A stretch of 64,000 bases of DNA, taken from positions 32,499,454 through 32,563,453 of the forward strand of contig CM041292.1 in assembly GCA_023052935.1 (NCBI GenBank), in the 5' to 3' direction. Positions 10,391-22,897 of this stretch are shown here, in pieces; position 1 is the stretch's first letter, and each line of letters begins with the position of its first letter. The DNA is from Piezodorus guildinii. Lineage: Eukaryota > Arthropoda > Insecta > Hemiptera > Pentatomidae. The notes below the pieces were generated by a model that worked only from the letters and a program-made list of their open reading frames with translations, did not search any database and was not told where the DNA came from. The position numbers and the translations under genes were made by a program.

Positions 10391-11895
10391 TTACCTAATC
10401 ATGGAAGGAAATCTTTAGCAAAACCCATCTGGTAAAAAACCGGAGGAATTGAATACCACACTATAGTATCATTAGTTGTTTGTTTGATTAATATTATCGA
10501 CAACGAAAGCTTCTTGACCCTTTCGTACAAAATAAAAATTAAGATGTATAATAGCCAAAATAATTTGCATTGTTTTATAAAAAAGGGGTAGATTAGTAGT
10601 GAAGCCTCCGATTTCATATTCAAAATATTGACCTTTAACTTAAATAATTAAATGTTAAATAAAAATGTACATTTCTCCCTGAATAGGAAAATTAATAGAT
10701 CATAGAAATGTATCTAAAATCGACTACTTTTCCCAGTCAGAAGGAAATTAAGTATGCGTACGGACGACGAAATATATGAAGTAAAAATAAATAAATAAAT
10801 AACCTACCGGCAAAATTTATCATCTATTTATGTTTAAGCATTGGTACGTTTGTAACTAATGTTATTCAAACCAATTGAGAAAAAGTATATAAAACAAAAA
10901 TATTTTCCATTAAATTTTCAATACAAGAGAGTTGGAGCTTGTCAAAAAATTTCATCAACTATCAGCTAAAATACATATCTATGCCAAAAAAGATCGGTTG
11001 TAAATAAGGTGCTGTTCAAGTCAAACCTGTAAGTTTAATTTAACACACCAATACAGCATAACATATCTATGATATATATTTTATTTCTTGAAATCAAGTT
11101 CAATGGTTAAACGTTAGATAAGCATTTTTACATGAGTCCATCCTGCCTTTATTGCATAAAAAAAAAAGTCATTTATAATAGTAATTTATTTTATAAATAA
11201 AATAACAGGATTATTTTATTCCATCTTTTGCTGTTTATACGTACTCTGACTACCTTCCAAACCCATCCTATATCCTCTCACCTACATGTAAGTATCTCAG
11301 ACATTTTATTTCATTTGTTTTTTTTAATTTTTTAAATCATGTGTTTATATCTTATTTTCATAATTAAGTTCTACTATACTTGAATTATGATTTTGATATT
11401 TTTCATCGTTGTATTTTTTTCTTAAAAGATATCCTTTTTTTTTTTTTATAAATAACATATTTTAATTATCGTACCTTATAATAAATCTAATATTAAGCTA
11501 TGATGTTGATCAAGTGAGAGAAAGGCGGTGACGCACACCAGTTGCGAAAGTATTGCGGGTGTAGTAGAACTCAACGCCTTGTCTTCAATCTCTCTCTCTT
11601 CAGTAATTAAACTTATTTATTTAGTTCATTAAGAAAAAAAAAAAATGAAATAAGTTATTATAATAAACTTAACATTTTATTTACTATTTAGTTTACTTTG
11701 CTTAATATAAAAAATCAGAAATATATGAATATATAAAAGTGAATAGCTAATTATAAGTGGTAAAACAGTTGAAAAAAATAAAAATAATAATCTTTTATGA
11801 TGCCATATTTCAATGCAGAATGACAATATAATTCCAATTATTGTTGTTCATTTTTACACTATCTTCTGTTGAATGATGTAATATATTATAATAAG

Positions 11896-11926
<31 letters not shown>

Positions 11927-12480
11927 TATATATATATTATATATATATCATTTAATGTGCTGGATAATTTCGTTCTATTTTAATTTTATACTCTTATTAC
12001 CAGTAGACAACACCTGTGCTTTTTAAACTTTTATTAAATTCAGTACCAATTGCTTTCCCACAATAAAGAAGGCATTCATAATTCATAGAGCTACAATCTC
12101 ATCTCGGAGGGAATGTATTTTTCTTCTGCATCAAGAACATGAATAGACCGCTCTAAAAGATTATTTACAGACCCTGCACAGAAGTTGCCGCATTCTTTAA
12201 AAGCATTGACAATTAACCGCCATTATATCTGCAGGTGAATTGTACTTTTTATAGTATTGTCTTCACATCTAATCGGAAAGTTCCATGCATTTGTTTGTGT
12301 AATAAAAGCTCACTATAAAGCTATTCTTATACCATCTAAGTTTCCACTAGCTCTAGGCTTATTAAATTGTTTTATGAGAAAATTCTAGCGATTTGTATTC
12401 TTCAGATGGAAATCTTACATTGTGCTATTGTAGCCTGTTGTAATTCTTTAAATGGTTTATTGTTTAAAGTTTAAAGTTAA
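10391..12480. other. AT-rich, no gene; (TA)n at 11896-11949
   Basis: No supportable ORF. It contains poly(A/T) runs and an interrupted (TA)n microsatellite at about 11896-11949. A small less AT-rich patch near 11510-11590 is unassigned. Confidence 0.45.
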
Positions 12481-12481
12481 A

Positions 12482-13374
12482 TCAGGTGCGCGCAACACAT
12501 GACTTTAACTTACCTCCGTTGTGAGAGAATTAATCAATTTATATCAATATATATCAAGAGTTTTTAATTACAGTTTAGAGGAAAATAATTTTTTAATAAT
12601 TAATTATTTAGTTATAATAGAAACATGTATTTTATTAAATAATTGATTAGATTATTATATACCGCAATCAATTTGTTGTATCGATTTTTTATCACTATGC
12701 GTTAAATTTTATAATTTTTTGTATAAGAAAATATTTTTTCTAAAATATTTAGCTTCCTAACGGTATATTATACATCTATATTACGGTTTTTGTGTGCAAA
12801 AACACAAAATTTTTTTGCTCTTTTCTCTATTAGTTGGTCATCAAATTCATTTAAATTCTATATTTAGCTGTTTTATAGCAATGCTAATCAGAGGACGTGT
12901 TGAATGTTATAAAATGTACAAAATTAAAGGTAGTTTAGAAGAAAAAAATTTAAAATATCGGCAGTTAAGCCCTGTCAGACTATTTCAATCAGAATGAAAC
13001 CTACATGATATTGAAGCCCATTAAAATTTAAATCGATAAAGCAAGTTTGATCAAAATCATTACTGCCGTTTTTGAGATAATCGTAAAAAGGTGCAAAATG
13101 CATAGTATAAAGTTACTCTTCTTGTTAGCCTATTTCGATGAAAAAGTTGCTGTAACATCTCGGGCGTGTATTTGTCTTTAATATAACATTTCAGTTTCTT
13201 ACGACTTTTTGTTTTTGCCCTAAACTTACCACACTCACACACCTTTTTGCGGGACTTGGTCATTTGGACTCAGGGACCCTAAAACGTGTATTTCCGTCGA
13301 AAACTGGAATTCGTAAATCTTCACCAGTATTGCTTTCCCTTACTATATATTTCATGCATAGGTAAGTGAAAGTA
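12482..13374 (+). mobile_element. Full-length non-autonomous A|TC (Helentron/Helitron-like) element
   Basis: It starts TCAGGTGCGCGCAACACATG after an A and ends AGGTAAGTGAAAGTAA after a small hairpin (ACTAT ... ATAGGT). The inner word ACTTTAACTTACCT, 18 nt from the 5' tip, is an inverted match to AGGTAAGTGAAAGT at the 3' tip, so the terminal inverted repeats are asymmetrical. Copies at 25531-26364, 45234-45284 and 62214-62520 start in the same way, each preceded by A. Copies at 821-1245 and 47947-48755 share the 3' half. No transposase is present. The boundary pattern suggests a Helentron-associated element, but this is inference. Confidence 0.65.
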
Positions 13375-13587
13375 AAAAAAAGGTAATTGCCACTTTACAT
13401 AAAATATACACTTCTAAGTGCTTAAGGAATAATTAATTTAATTTTAGTAATTCTATTCTTTTTTTTTTTTTTTTTTTGACATCTCTGTGGTCCAAACAAG
13501 CAGTGCATATGGAAATGATTTAGATGGTATTTTAAACTGTTACACTGGTTTAATAAGATGTAGATGTTTGATACAAATATTTTTAGG

Positions 13588-13815
13588 AAGCCCGTGATCG
13601 TGTGACTATCACGTTAGCCTACTATGCTAAACGTTGTGAGTTCGAATCCCAGTCATTCTTTTCCAATACTTATTAGATAAGGATTAACAATCAGCCTTCC
13701 TCACGGGTATGTAAGGCCCGTCAGCCAACTGTCAACTCCAGAAAACCCTCAATGTGTGACAATCCTTCTAACTATAACTATTGATCGAGAACCGTGGTGT
13801 AGAATTCTAGGAAAC
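13588..13815 (+). mobile_element. tRNA-derived SINE, diverged copy
   Basis: It contains a diverged A-box region, then a clear B box (GAGTTCGAATCCCAG, about 13640), then the family body with CACGGGTATGTAAGGCCCGTCAGCCA. The full copy at 26552-26851 has the corresponding body. The tail lacks a clear poly(A), so the 3' limit is approximate. Confidence 0.7.
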
Positions 13816-14825
13816 CAGAAATATTTCTTATTTTATTGCTTATTTTATCATTTCTTGTATCGGTATCGCTGAACCCTACATCAACCTTCTTTTTAAGCAA
13901 GTACTTCGTTTTTCTCGTTTCTCGACCATTTTCCTATTCTACTTGTTTACTGTGAATTTTCGCTTACACATTAATAAAATTTACCAGAACGAAAATATAT
14001 AATTTAATTTTATTAAAATGTTTAAAGTGTGTGTGATATATTTTATATGCTGTACTACTTATAAATAAGGAAATCAATACAAAATTTATAGTAATTAATC
14101 AATATACTACGCAATGATCCATTCAGATACGGAGTTGTTTTTTTCCGAAAACGAATCGATGATTGTCAGGGATGTTTATTATTTTTAAATCATTCTTGGC
14201 CAATCACTGTCACAAGTTGATTTTTCACTTATCATGTAATTCAGTATGATTGTTTTAACATTTAATCTTTTATTTTAAATCACATTACTTCTTCCCTCGT
14301 TTAGTATTGCGCTTAGCAATCAGTATAACCTGAGTATTTTGTAATAATTGCAAAGTGACTTGCTGTGATTGCATTACGTTAATGACTTTGAGCATTATTT
14401 CTTCGCTGACTTGTTTCAAGTTAACTGTTTTGTAAAGCCGTTTGCACAAATAACAGTATTCAAGTATCTATTTTCTTTCTCATAATTAATCCAACAGTGC
14501 TAATCTTACACATTTCTGAAAGAACCTGGTTAGAGTGGCATTTTTTTCCCATTTAATCAAGTGTGGTTAATAGAATTGCATTATTTAACAAGTTACCTCA
14601 TGGTGTAAAAAAAAATAGATAATAATTTTATTCTTTACTAATAGAATTAAGAATAACTGGAACATGTTGGGGGTGTACAATATGTATGTAACGTTGTTCA
14701 CAGGTATCATCAATAAAAACTTCAGATACCTGTAAATATTTTTAATTTAATTATATAATATACGTTTTGATGTACTAAATTTTGCAATCATTAGCTAATT
14801 TTTTTTTTTTTGGGGGGTAGGGTTT
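13816..14825. other. No gene recognised
   Basis: AT-rich sequence without a supportable ORF or named repeat. Confidence 0.4.
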
Positions 14826-15190
14826 CGTTCAATCCATTAGTTGAATGGCGACCCGAGCGTATTGCGTCTTTCAAGTCCAAATTTCCGGTTTGAACAGAGC
14901 AAACCACTTTGGACTTTCTTCGAAGGCGTCATCGCTATACACTCTACAAATTTTATGACAGCCTTGGCAGGGACTTTCCTTCTCGGAAGTAAGGATTCAT
15001 TAAGGACGAAAATGATTATATTCACTCTTCCATTTTGGGCATGGGAAATACCACTTAAAGTTTAGCAATCTCGGTTGAAACTGATCCATAAAAGCACCTT
15101 AACTGATCGGTTTTTAGAAATGTGTAAACATTATTGACCAAGTAAATATAATATTATAAACACAGAGAGGACTAAATTGAAATATTAAAA
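14826..15190 (-). pseudogene. Mariner transposon 5' end with decayed transposase N-terminus
   Basis: The reverse complement matches the mariner copies at 46641 and 54905 over the 5' non-coding region, including ACTTGGTCAATAATGTTT and the AACCGAGATT block followed by CTTTAAGTGGTATTTC. It also matches the start of the transposase gene (about 15020 downward: AAAATGGAAGAG). Frame-shifted traces of the helix-turn-helix region and of a GNLDLKDA-RSGR-type block follow toward 14840. The catalytic domain is missing. This is a short relic. Confidence 0.7.
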
Positions 15191-15505
15191 AACCGTACTA
15201 ACTAATTTTACAAACCAATAATTCATGTATAAAATAATATCGGCAGACGGGCATTGATCCCATTCTGTATCCAGGTTTACTAATGTCATATATTGGATAT
15301 ATTTGTATTATATAAATATGATTTTAGTAAAATAATTTATAATATAATATGTCTGGTCAAATACAAAATCAGCATAATTAGATATTCTTTACAATAGTGA
15401 GATAAGAAAGAAGAAGAAATATTATGCAACAAAACTAAAATTAATAATGATTTGATAAAAAAAAAATCTAGATTTAGGCAGTAACTATGATTTACTTCAT
15501 TCAAT
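15191..15505. other. No feature recognised
   Basis: AT-rich sequence with nothing supportable. Confidence 0.4.
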
Positions 15506-15507
15506 GT

Positions 15508-15838
15508 TTAATGTCTAGAATTTAAATATCAGTATTAGTCTGGGATGAAAGAAGGTGAGCATAGAGGATACAAAAGCAGCATGGTGGATATGGGTAGGTG
15601 GAGAATTCCAGTGCGTAATAGCGGATAATAAAGGAACGATCAAAAGTTTAGGTTTTGTGGGTAGGAAAGTAAAGGTAGAATGGTGCATCTTGTATCCAAG
15701 AGTAGACTGAGGATCTAAATTAAAGGATACTATGGATATAGGGAGGATGCTGGGATTGAACATGAACTCATAATTTACCACCAAGAAATTAATTCCAACA
15801 GTGAGGCTAAATGAAAAACATAGTGCGATATTGATCAA
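15508..15838 (-). pseudogene. CR1/R1-like non-LTR C-terminal fragment
   Basis: A minus-strand 107-codon frame and a neighbouring frame together resemble the end of a non-LTR reverse transcriptase. They read LLSAITHWNSPPTHIHHAAF in one frame and RSFIIRYYALEFSTYPYPP in the other. This is the R-SF-x-R-x3-LWNSLP ending after a frameshift. It is similar to, but diverged from, the pieces at 4975-5460 and 24330-24545. There are no catalytic motifs. Confidence 0.4.
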
Positions 15839-15959
15839 CTAGTAGAAAACTCATATTTTAATTCTATATTACGATTTATATACAAAAATATTAATGTTGT
15901 TTTGTTTTTTTTTTTAGTAAATTTTAGTGCAGCCTTTTTTTAACTTCTACTAACTATGT

Positions 15960-16320
15960 AAAAATATATAGTATATAGTTATCCCTGGTTCGGCCTAATC
16001 AACGACATACGGAACAGTTTTTTTCATGACAAAGTAAGGAGAATAGAGGATTTTTGAATTTAAGGAGTAAATAAGGGAAGGATGTGATGATTTAGTAAAG
16101 CCCCAAAGCTCAACTCTGTAAGTCCAGATATGTCTTATGATGGTGATGTATACTGTGTATAGTAACCGAAAGCGGTGAGCATTTTCTTGTCGTTTTAGTT
16201 CTGTGTGCGGATTCCGTCTAACATGTTTTTAAGTTGAAATCCTAGATAGCGAATCTGTTCATTTCTTAATTGAATTGAAGAAAGCTGATTCTTACGTAAA
16301 TAATTTGTCGTTTATATAGC
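15960..16320 (-). mobile_element. Decayed Jockey-clade RT C-terminal fragment
   Basis: Minus-strand fragment containing the family block corresponding to the LELWG ... QSFQSK ... NAPYYV region (AAAGCCCCAAAGCTCAACTC, then GTCCAGATATGTCTTATGA), and further upstream the GCATTTTCTTGTCGTTTTAG segment. Frames are broken. No clear TSD. Confidence 0.65.
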
Positions 16321-17171
16321 TTAATAAAGACAGGATCTATTTACCGCTAACATTTTACAATATATCTGTTAGGTTATAAATCCATAACCGCACATAGCAC
16401 TTTTAAAAAAATATAAAGTAATTTAAACACTTTCAATTCTCATCCAATCAAATTTAATTGTTCATCGGAGATATACCTTCATGAAACTGTTTTTCAAAAT
16501 ATTTCTCCATATCCTATTAACGGGACATTCTATTGAATGATATTTCAAACCAGTAATATTCCTCGACTGTTGTGCAAGACCCGCGGATGAGAACTAATAA
16601 GATAAATCCAATATTATCTTATTGAAGTTTCGGATTATAGCTAATGTATAAGTCCTGTGGCGTAATAGGTCTTTTGAAAGCTCTTATCTTTATAATAAGA
16701 CAGTAGATTCCTTCTCTTGAGGTAAATCCTTCCTTACTGAGCACTGCCTTAGGGTTGGATAATACCAGATATCCTTGTGCCTAGGTAGAATTTTTATTTG
16801 CGTATAAGATGGTACAATCTTGATGACCTCATTACAAGAAATGTACAAAAAAGTTTCATTAAATGTTATTGACCCGCCCTACAAGGGTGAATTTGAATGC
16901 AGTAGTTTTGTTCAAAAATGCACTCTTCGCCCGTTTTAGAGTTAATTGCTTTGGAATTGTCAGTTGATCGTAACTAATTTTTTTTATGTCTGTAGTATAT
17001 TATAATTTCTAAACTATAAGTACTATTCAATATGATATTTCCTTGAGGGCGGAAATGAGAAGTATATTATATCCTCAATTTATCAAAATTGGTACAGTTT
17101 ATTGGTTTGTTATTTTAAAATGAAACATTACTGAAACTTTGTCAACAGCTTCCAGGTCAAACTGCATAGGA
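16321..17171. other. Mostly unassigned; possible retroelement trace near 16480-16620
   Basis: Around 16480-16620 the minus strand can be read as a weak cysteine/TVE-x-Y block reminiscent of the C-terminal region of non-LTR proteins. The match is too weak to name. The rest is AT-rich and featureless. Confidence 0.25.
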
Positions 17172-17223
17172 TGATTTATTTATTGCAATTTACATGTGTA
17201 TTTGATAATAGTAGAATGATTTA

Positions 17224-17995
17224 CTTTTTTTTTTTTTTTTTTTTTGCGATATTACAATCTATCATACTTTGGACTGTAATAATATTGATCAATCACAACA
17301 TTTATACAATATATATAAATAAATAAAATAGTAATACAATATATCTACAATAAGGAATCGATATGACGTACTAAATTTACGTATTAAACATATGAGGCAA
17401 TAATAATTTTAGTGAACCACATATTAGATTACTGCACAATTATATGATGTAAAATAAAAAGTACTGATGATGGGCGTGAGATCCCGGAACGTTGAATTGG
17501 TGATTTAATAAAAAATTAAGAGTTCGGAAGAAATATATCAGCCCTAGAATCTACCTCTAAAGGAATCGATAGAATATGTACAGTCTAAAAACCACTTATA
17601 ACTATAATATTATTTTATAATAAAAAAAGAAAATATGCTATATAATAACATAATGATCAAATTTATAGAAACTTGCAATTGACAGTACTCCAGTAGGTGA
17701 TCGAAACGCGAATCTCGAGGTCGTCATATTATAAGGAATTGAAGAAGAGGCAATACTTGAAACCCGTGGGTTAGAGTGGGAGTGGAATAAGTCATGAAAG
17801 GAGTAAAACCTTGTGTGGTCCAAAATAGCAACATATGGAACATTAAAGTCTCTATGGATGAGTTTATTCTTGATAAAGTAAACAGCATTGAGGATTTTAC
17901 GAAGGATTTTGGATTGTAAGGATTGGATGCTGGAAAAAGATTGATTAATAGAGCCCAAAGATCAACTCCAGATCTAAGTCCAGATAGGTCTTTTG
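17224..17995 (-). mobile_element. 5'-truncated Jockey-clade retrotransposon
   Basis: It begins with a poly(T) tract (tail of a minus-strand insertion) at 17224-17245, followed by a 3' UTR like that of the full element (gatattacaatctatc). The minus-strand frame (about 17700-17958) keeps IQSLQSKILRKILNAVYF, the NKLIHRDFNVPYVA block and FHDLFHSHSNPR, as in ORF2 of the full element. The final RRLKR-W-RDLL is degraded. The preceding 17172-17215 looks like another short 3' UTR piece, so this copy may be nested. Confidence 0.75.
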
Positions 17996-19800
17996 TAGTT
18001 AATTAAAAGGTTTACTATTGCATTTTAAAGTTTTTCTTTATTATTACCAGTTATTATACTATTATAATGTACTTTTACTGATGACTAAACATAGCAAATA
18101 AAAAAGAAAACAAAATTATTGCATGATTATTTGATATTTTAATTTTTCCTTCCAAAGAAAATATTAATTAAAAAGAAGTGTACTTAAAAACCTTATCACT
18201 TAAGACAACCTACTGTTTAATAAAAGATATAACAATTCGTTATTAAAATAAATATTTAAAAAATCTTATAACTGGGATTGAGCCAACTGCGGCAAATCAA
18301 CTGTAAAATTTTCATCCTTAATAGGATACAGGATGTTCTAATGTACAAGCATTTTATAGCACTTTCCTTTTTTGAAATAACCGTTCATTTACATCTTTGA
18401 AAGTAATAATTTCAGAATAGATACCCTGTTTTTATTTACTTTTTTAAAGGAAACTTCCAATTATTGGTAATAAAATAGCAACATTCCTAAGTCCTAGTAG
18501 TTCGTAACATATTTCAATTTTCTCATTCACGTCAACTGACAATTACCTTTTTCATCTGTAGAAATTACTTTCGTTTCTTGGCTTAAGAAACCGTGAAATA
18601 TTAAATAACAAATTGAGTATGTGAGAGATGCGGAACCTTTTCAAATCTGACATGACAGCTTTGAGTTGGAATAAAAGCGGAGGGCGGTGTTTCTTTAATT
18701 CCCATTGACCTGCCAATCTTTAAGATCCCGTTATAAAAGCATTAGTAAGAAATAATTTGCTGGATAAAAATTAAAATCTCTATTAGATCCGTGACTTATA
18801 TATCATTTAAAAAAAAAAATAATAATTTATCATCATAAAAGTTACTGTATGAGAACTGATGGTATATGTACTGAATATACATGTGGATACGTCAAACCCA
18901 GTCACGTTTAAAAACCAGCTTTACTCGACATCAAGGCATAATAGTTTTATAATTTAATATGAAAATAAGAAATATCTTTGTTACTTACCTTCTGCATTCG
19001 TCAAAACTACATTTTTCATATATATATATATTTTTTTATAAAAATATATATGTGATGAGTACATGATTTTCTTACGTCAAATCAACACTGATATTTTAGT
19101 TGTTTTTTTTTTTTTTTGTTTTGTTTTTTGTACTATTCTACCTAGTAGTTTCATTATCACCTGATGCTCTAAATTTGTTAATATTTTTTTTTTTATATTT
19201 TTCTAAACCATTATACCTACCTATAGATAATTAAAAAAAATTTTGTTTGTAATTCTTAAATATAATTAATTATAATATTTTGAATGAATCTTTTATGGAT
19301 ATCGTTCATGTTTTTTTATTGTCAATTAAACGGTACCTTCTCCTCTTATATGGAAAAGGGGGGGGATGGGGTTAGGTTTTCATAAAAACTCCGTATTCCT
19401 TTTATACGGTTGCTCCAATCAAAAAAGGTATCGTAAGTAAAAATGCGAAAGTTTTACTGTTGGTTCCCATTTTAAAAAAATGTGTCTTCTGGGACACCCT
19501 GTACTTAATATTAAAATCTGAATACAGATATCGATTCCTCGTAAAAAATAAAGCAGGTCTACATTTAACCTTTTTTTTAACCAATAATTTGGTGTTTTGC
19601 CTCAGTGTGCACGAGCACTTTAACCTACGAGGAAGATGGATGAGGCTAGAAAGGGATTAGGAAGGTGAGTAATCAATGTAGTCCTAGGTTTCTCTTTTGG
19701 ATCCACGAAGTTTTTGTTAGATTCAGTTTAGAGAAAAAAACAAGGGAAATGTATAACCGCTTATCTTTCCTCCACGTTTTCAAAATACCGTTTTCAGCAC
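17996..19800. other. AT-rich, no gene recognised
   Basis: Simple AT-rich sequence with poly(T) runs at about 19105 and 19180. A GGGACACCCTGTA word at about 19489 is a common insect repeat terminus. Confidence 0.4.
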
Positions 19801-19829
19801 ACTTTGGACCTAAAGAAGAACATGGTTCC

Positions 19830-20230
19830 AACTAGCCTCGGACCTAACAACTAGACTCAGAGAGCAGAAGGGTGCTCACGCTGAGTGAGGATTGGCCGTC
19901 CTCACGCTTCGGGATCCTTGGTCCATGTTCCAACATCACGTTCTCCAAGCCGTGCTAGCGGCTAGCACATTTCGTCACTCATAGCCACTGACCCTTTCCA
20001 AACAGATAATTTCGTTACATTTCACTTGATATTGACTGCTAAAACTATTAACTGTACCTGCAGGATTGCTGACTTGATAATAGCTCATCGCCTATTTATA
20101 ACCACGTTTACTATTGGCCGGAGCCCCCGCGATGAATATTTACACAGCCAATGGGCGATGTTAATGAGTTGGCGTGCTGCTGTTTATAGAACCCCGGCGG
20201 CCTTGTCATTTAAATACTGCCTTGAAAAAT
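19830..20230 (+). promoter_or_regulatory. Candidate host promoter region with CCAAT boxes
   Basis: A GC-richer, non-repetitive block with three CCAAT-type boxes in both orientations: GATTGGCCG (about 19895), CTATTGGCCGG (about 20112) and AGCCAATGGGCG (about 20146). It lies directly upstream of an exon-like ORF with a strong splice donor. No clear TATA box at a fixed spacing is visible; TTTAAATA occurs at about 20211. Promoter function is inferred. Confidence 0.4.
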
Positions 20231-20399
20231 ATTCACGTTCGCTTTATGGATGTTGGAAACTCATATTCATAGTTGTATTTACTCTTATTAGCATTGAAGT
20301 TTTCTATCCTTATTGTTCCGAAAAACTTTTCAGCGTGGATTTGTGATGTGTAGAATCCATTATTTCGTCTTCAGTTTATATTTTAAAAGTAATTGTGTT

Positions 20400-20494
20400 A
20401 TGTGTGATCTCGGAGACTTGGGCTTGAGCGATGATCATTTGGCAGATCTATGTAGACAGTATTTAGTTATATCGGCACTGAACCTTAGAGTTCG
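20400..20494 (+). CDS. Candidate first coding exon of an unidentified host gene
   Basis: An ATG at 20400 opens 31 codons (MCDLGDLGLSDDHLADL, then CRQYLV and ISALNLRV). The frame ends two bases into a codon at TTCG|GTAAGC, a near-consensus splice donor. The frame also extends upstream to an ATG at 20313, but the peptide is coding-like mainly after 20400. The segment is less AT-rich than its flanks, is unlike any retroelement in the window, and follows a CCAAT-box region. I do not recognise the protein. It might be the N-terminus of a host protein with a long first intron; a chance ORF remains possible. Confidence 0.4.
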
Positions 20495-20499
20495 GTAAG

Positions 20500-21198
20500 C
20501 TTACTATTTATTTTTTTTTAAGTAGATTTTTTATTATTTATTCATTTTTTTTAAATTTAATTTAAATCTTTAAATTTCAAAAAGTATTTTTCTAATAAGT
20601 ACAAAACATAATTTTTAATAATTTTAAAATGATGTAATCACATAATAATGCGAAGGAAACAAGAAAAATAACACATACCATATAATCTTCCATCTTGACA
20701 TTTTTTTAGATTATATTGTTTATATTTTAGAGTGTAAATTATTCAGATCAGAAAATTTTACTATATACTCTATGAAGTATATTTTAAGTAAAAGCATTGT
20801 GATCGTTAAAATTTCTCCTAAAAAGTTTGTGAGTGTGTTAGTGGTGAATGTACTGATTAACAGATAAGTTGTATAAACGTTTTTAAAAATCATATTTTAG
20901 GAGCGTGAATGCCTGAGATTATATCACCTTAAAAAAAAAAAAAAAATCTGAACCAAGAAATCCACTTTATACAGTTTATTTGCAACTGTTCACGTATTTT
21001 CGAAATTGGTTGTAACGATTTTAATCAACCCTCCTATATTGCTGTAAAATTAAGTGGGATTTTAAAAAATATAGAATATAAATATAAAAATATAAAAAAA
21101 GTTTTAATAAATTTTCAAGTTTGATAACCAATTAGAAAAAAAAAAAAAGAGCAATAATATTTGTATACGTAATTTATTATTTTTAACCATACGACTGC

Positions 21199-21199
<1 letters not shown>
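20500..21199. other. AT-rich, putative intron sequence
   Basis: No ORF or repeat beyond poly(A/T) runs. Confidence 0.4.
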
Positions 21200-21269
<70 letters not shown>

Positions 21270-21275
21270 TGTGTA
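21200..21275. repeat. Compound (AT)n(GT)n microsatellite
   Basis: AT repeats to about 21238, followed by GT repeats. The arrangement is like that at 42059-42180. Confidence 0.95.
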
Positions 21276-22684
21276 ATATACAATTGGAAAGCTAAAGATT
21301 TAAGAAACAAACATAATTTTTTACAAAATGTTGAAAAAAATAATAGAGGATGATGAAAAGCGGATAAAACTAACTTATTGTTGTAGATGATATTGTTTCT
21401 AGTAACACAAGTTTCTATCATGTCTTAATGTAATTTGTAAAACCTTTTTTCATCTCTATTTTTGTTTAAAAGTTGTTAAATTGATTTTAACAGTAGCGAT
21501 AAGTTTTGTATTAGATATTGATATGGGAGATATTTTGTTTGTTAGAGTATATTGCACATGTGCAATAATTTAATTCATACATAATACTCATTCCTCTTAA
21601 AGCTTATGAAAACAGAAAAATTAACACAGAATTTTCTGATGATTAACAAAATTATTATGAGTTGAATAATTAATATTTACAATAAATTGATTGTTGATGA
21701 TTGTACAGAACCCTGAAGGTTCTTATTAATGGTTTTTATGCACTGAGGTCTCAAGAATAAATACAATTTTAAAATATAATGCCTGAATCTTGCATTATTA
21801 CATTTACATAATTTATATATTCAGTTAAAACCAGGTGACTACATATCTTTAAAATCGTATTATTTTTTTATTTATTTTTTTTTTTGAGACCCTCGATACG
21901 ATTTGGGTTAAAGGTAAATTAATTTATTTTTATGTTATTAATTTGTGTTTAGCGTTAACTAAGCTCTTTCTGCTTAACTAAAATTTGTATGCTCGTGGAT
22001 TTATTTACATTTATTAATCGATCAGTAAACACAATTAATTGAATACCCCCCACATTTACAGATAAGTATTAAGCCTAATATTCAATAAATAAATTGTAAG
22101 ATGGAAAGGAAGACATGCCCATAGCTCCATTACCACACCTCCTTAATAACTTCCTCCCGAACACGAATAACCCCAAAGGGTATAATCTTCATCAAAACGT
22201 TACGTGACGGATATCGTGTGCATTGCTTCATCACTCGGTGGCCATCCTTTCATGTAGACTTTAAATTTGAAAATTAATTAACAATTATACAAATTATTTT
22301 TGGATATTGTCAATTTTTAAAAAAATATAATATTGTGTGGTAGTATCCTTATCTATCTTAGCAAACAAACATATTAGGTTCACAATCACGGAAATAGAAA
22401 TTCATAATTGGATGCCGGAACTAAGCTCAGGGTATCTAAAACTTTTTTTTTTAATTTATAATCTGTAGTTCGTTTATATTTGTTTATTTTGACTATTCGG
22501 CTTGCTTTCCGAAATAAAGGGAAAATTGAAGGAAATCGATATAAATATTCTGGGACTCCAAGTCTCAATAAGAATAGTATGAATGTACCATATAACTTTC
22601 ATCCATATAGGATTAATAATGAATTTTTAAAAATTATATGAATCCATCTAATGCTCCCTAAATATACTTGTTATTATTGCTTTA

Positions 22685-22685
<1 letters not shown>
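21276..22685. other. No gene recognised
   Basis: AT-rich. A less AT-rich patch at about 22105-22260 has no ORF and is unassigned. Confidence 0.4.

Positions 22686-22743
<58 letters not shown>
22686..22743. repeat. (AT)n microsatellite
   Basis: Uninterrupted AT dinucleotide repeat. Confidence 0.97.
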
Positions 22744-22745
<2 letters not shown>

Positions 22746-22897
22746 TCAAAATTCAATTATGTTTTTTACTCTATGTGTTCGCCTTTTCCGTACATCAGCT
22801 ATGGACTGTGATTAATAATATCTTTGAAATAGCAATATTTTAGGTAAGCAAACACCATTGTTGTAGATTGCCTTAATCAATAAAACACAAATACTAT

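Noticed and set aside
20026..20346. 106-codon plus-strand ORF
   Set aside because: It covers the CCAAT-box region in a different frame from the exon-like ORF and has no recognisable domain.
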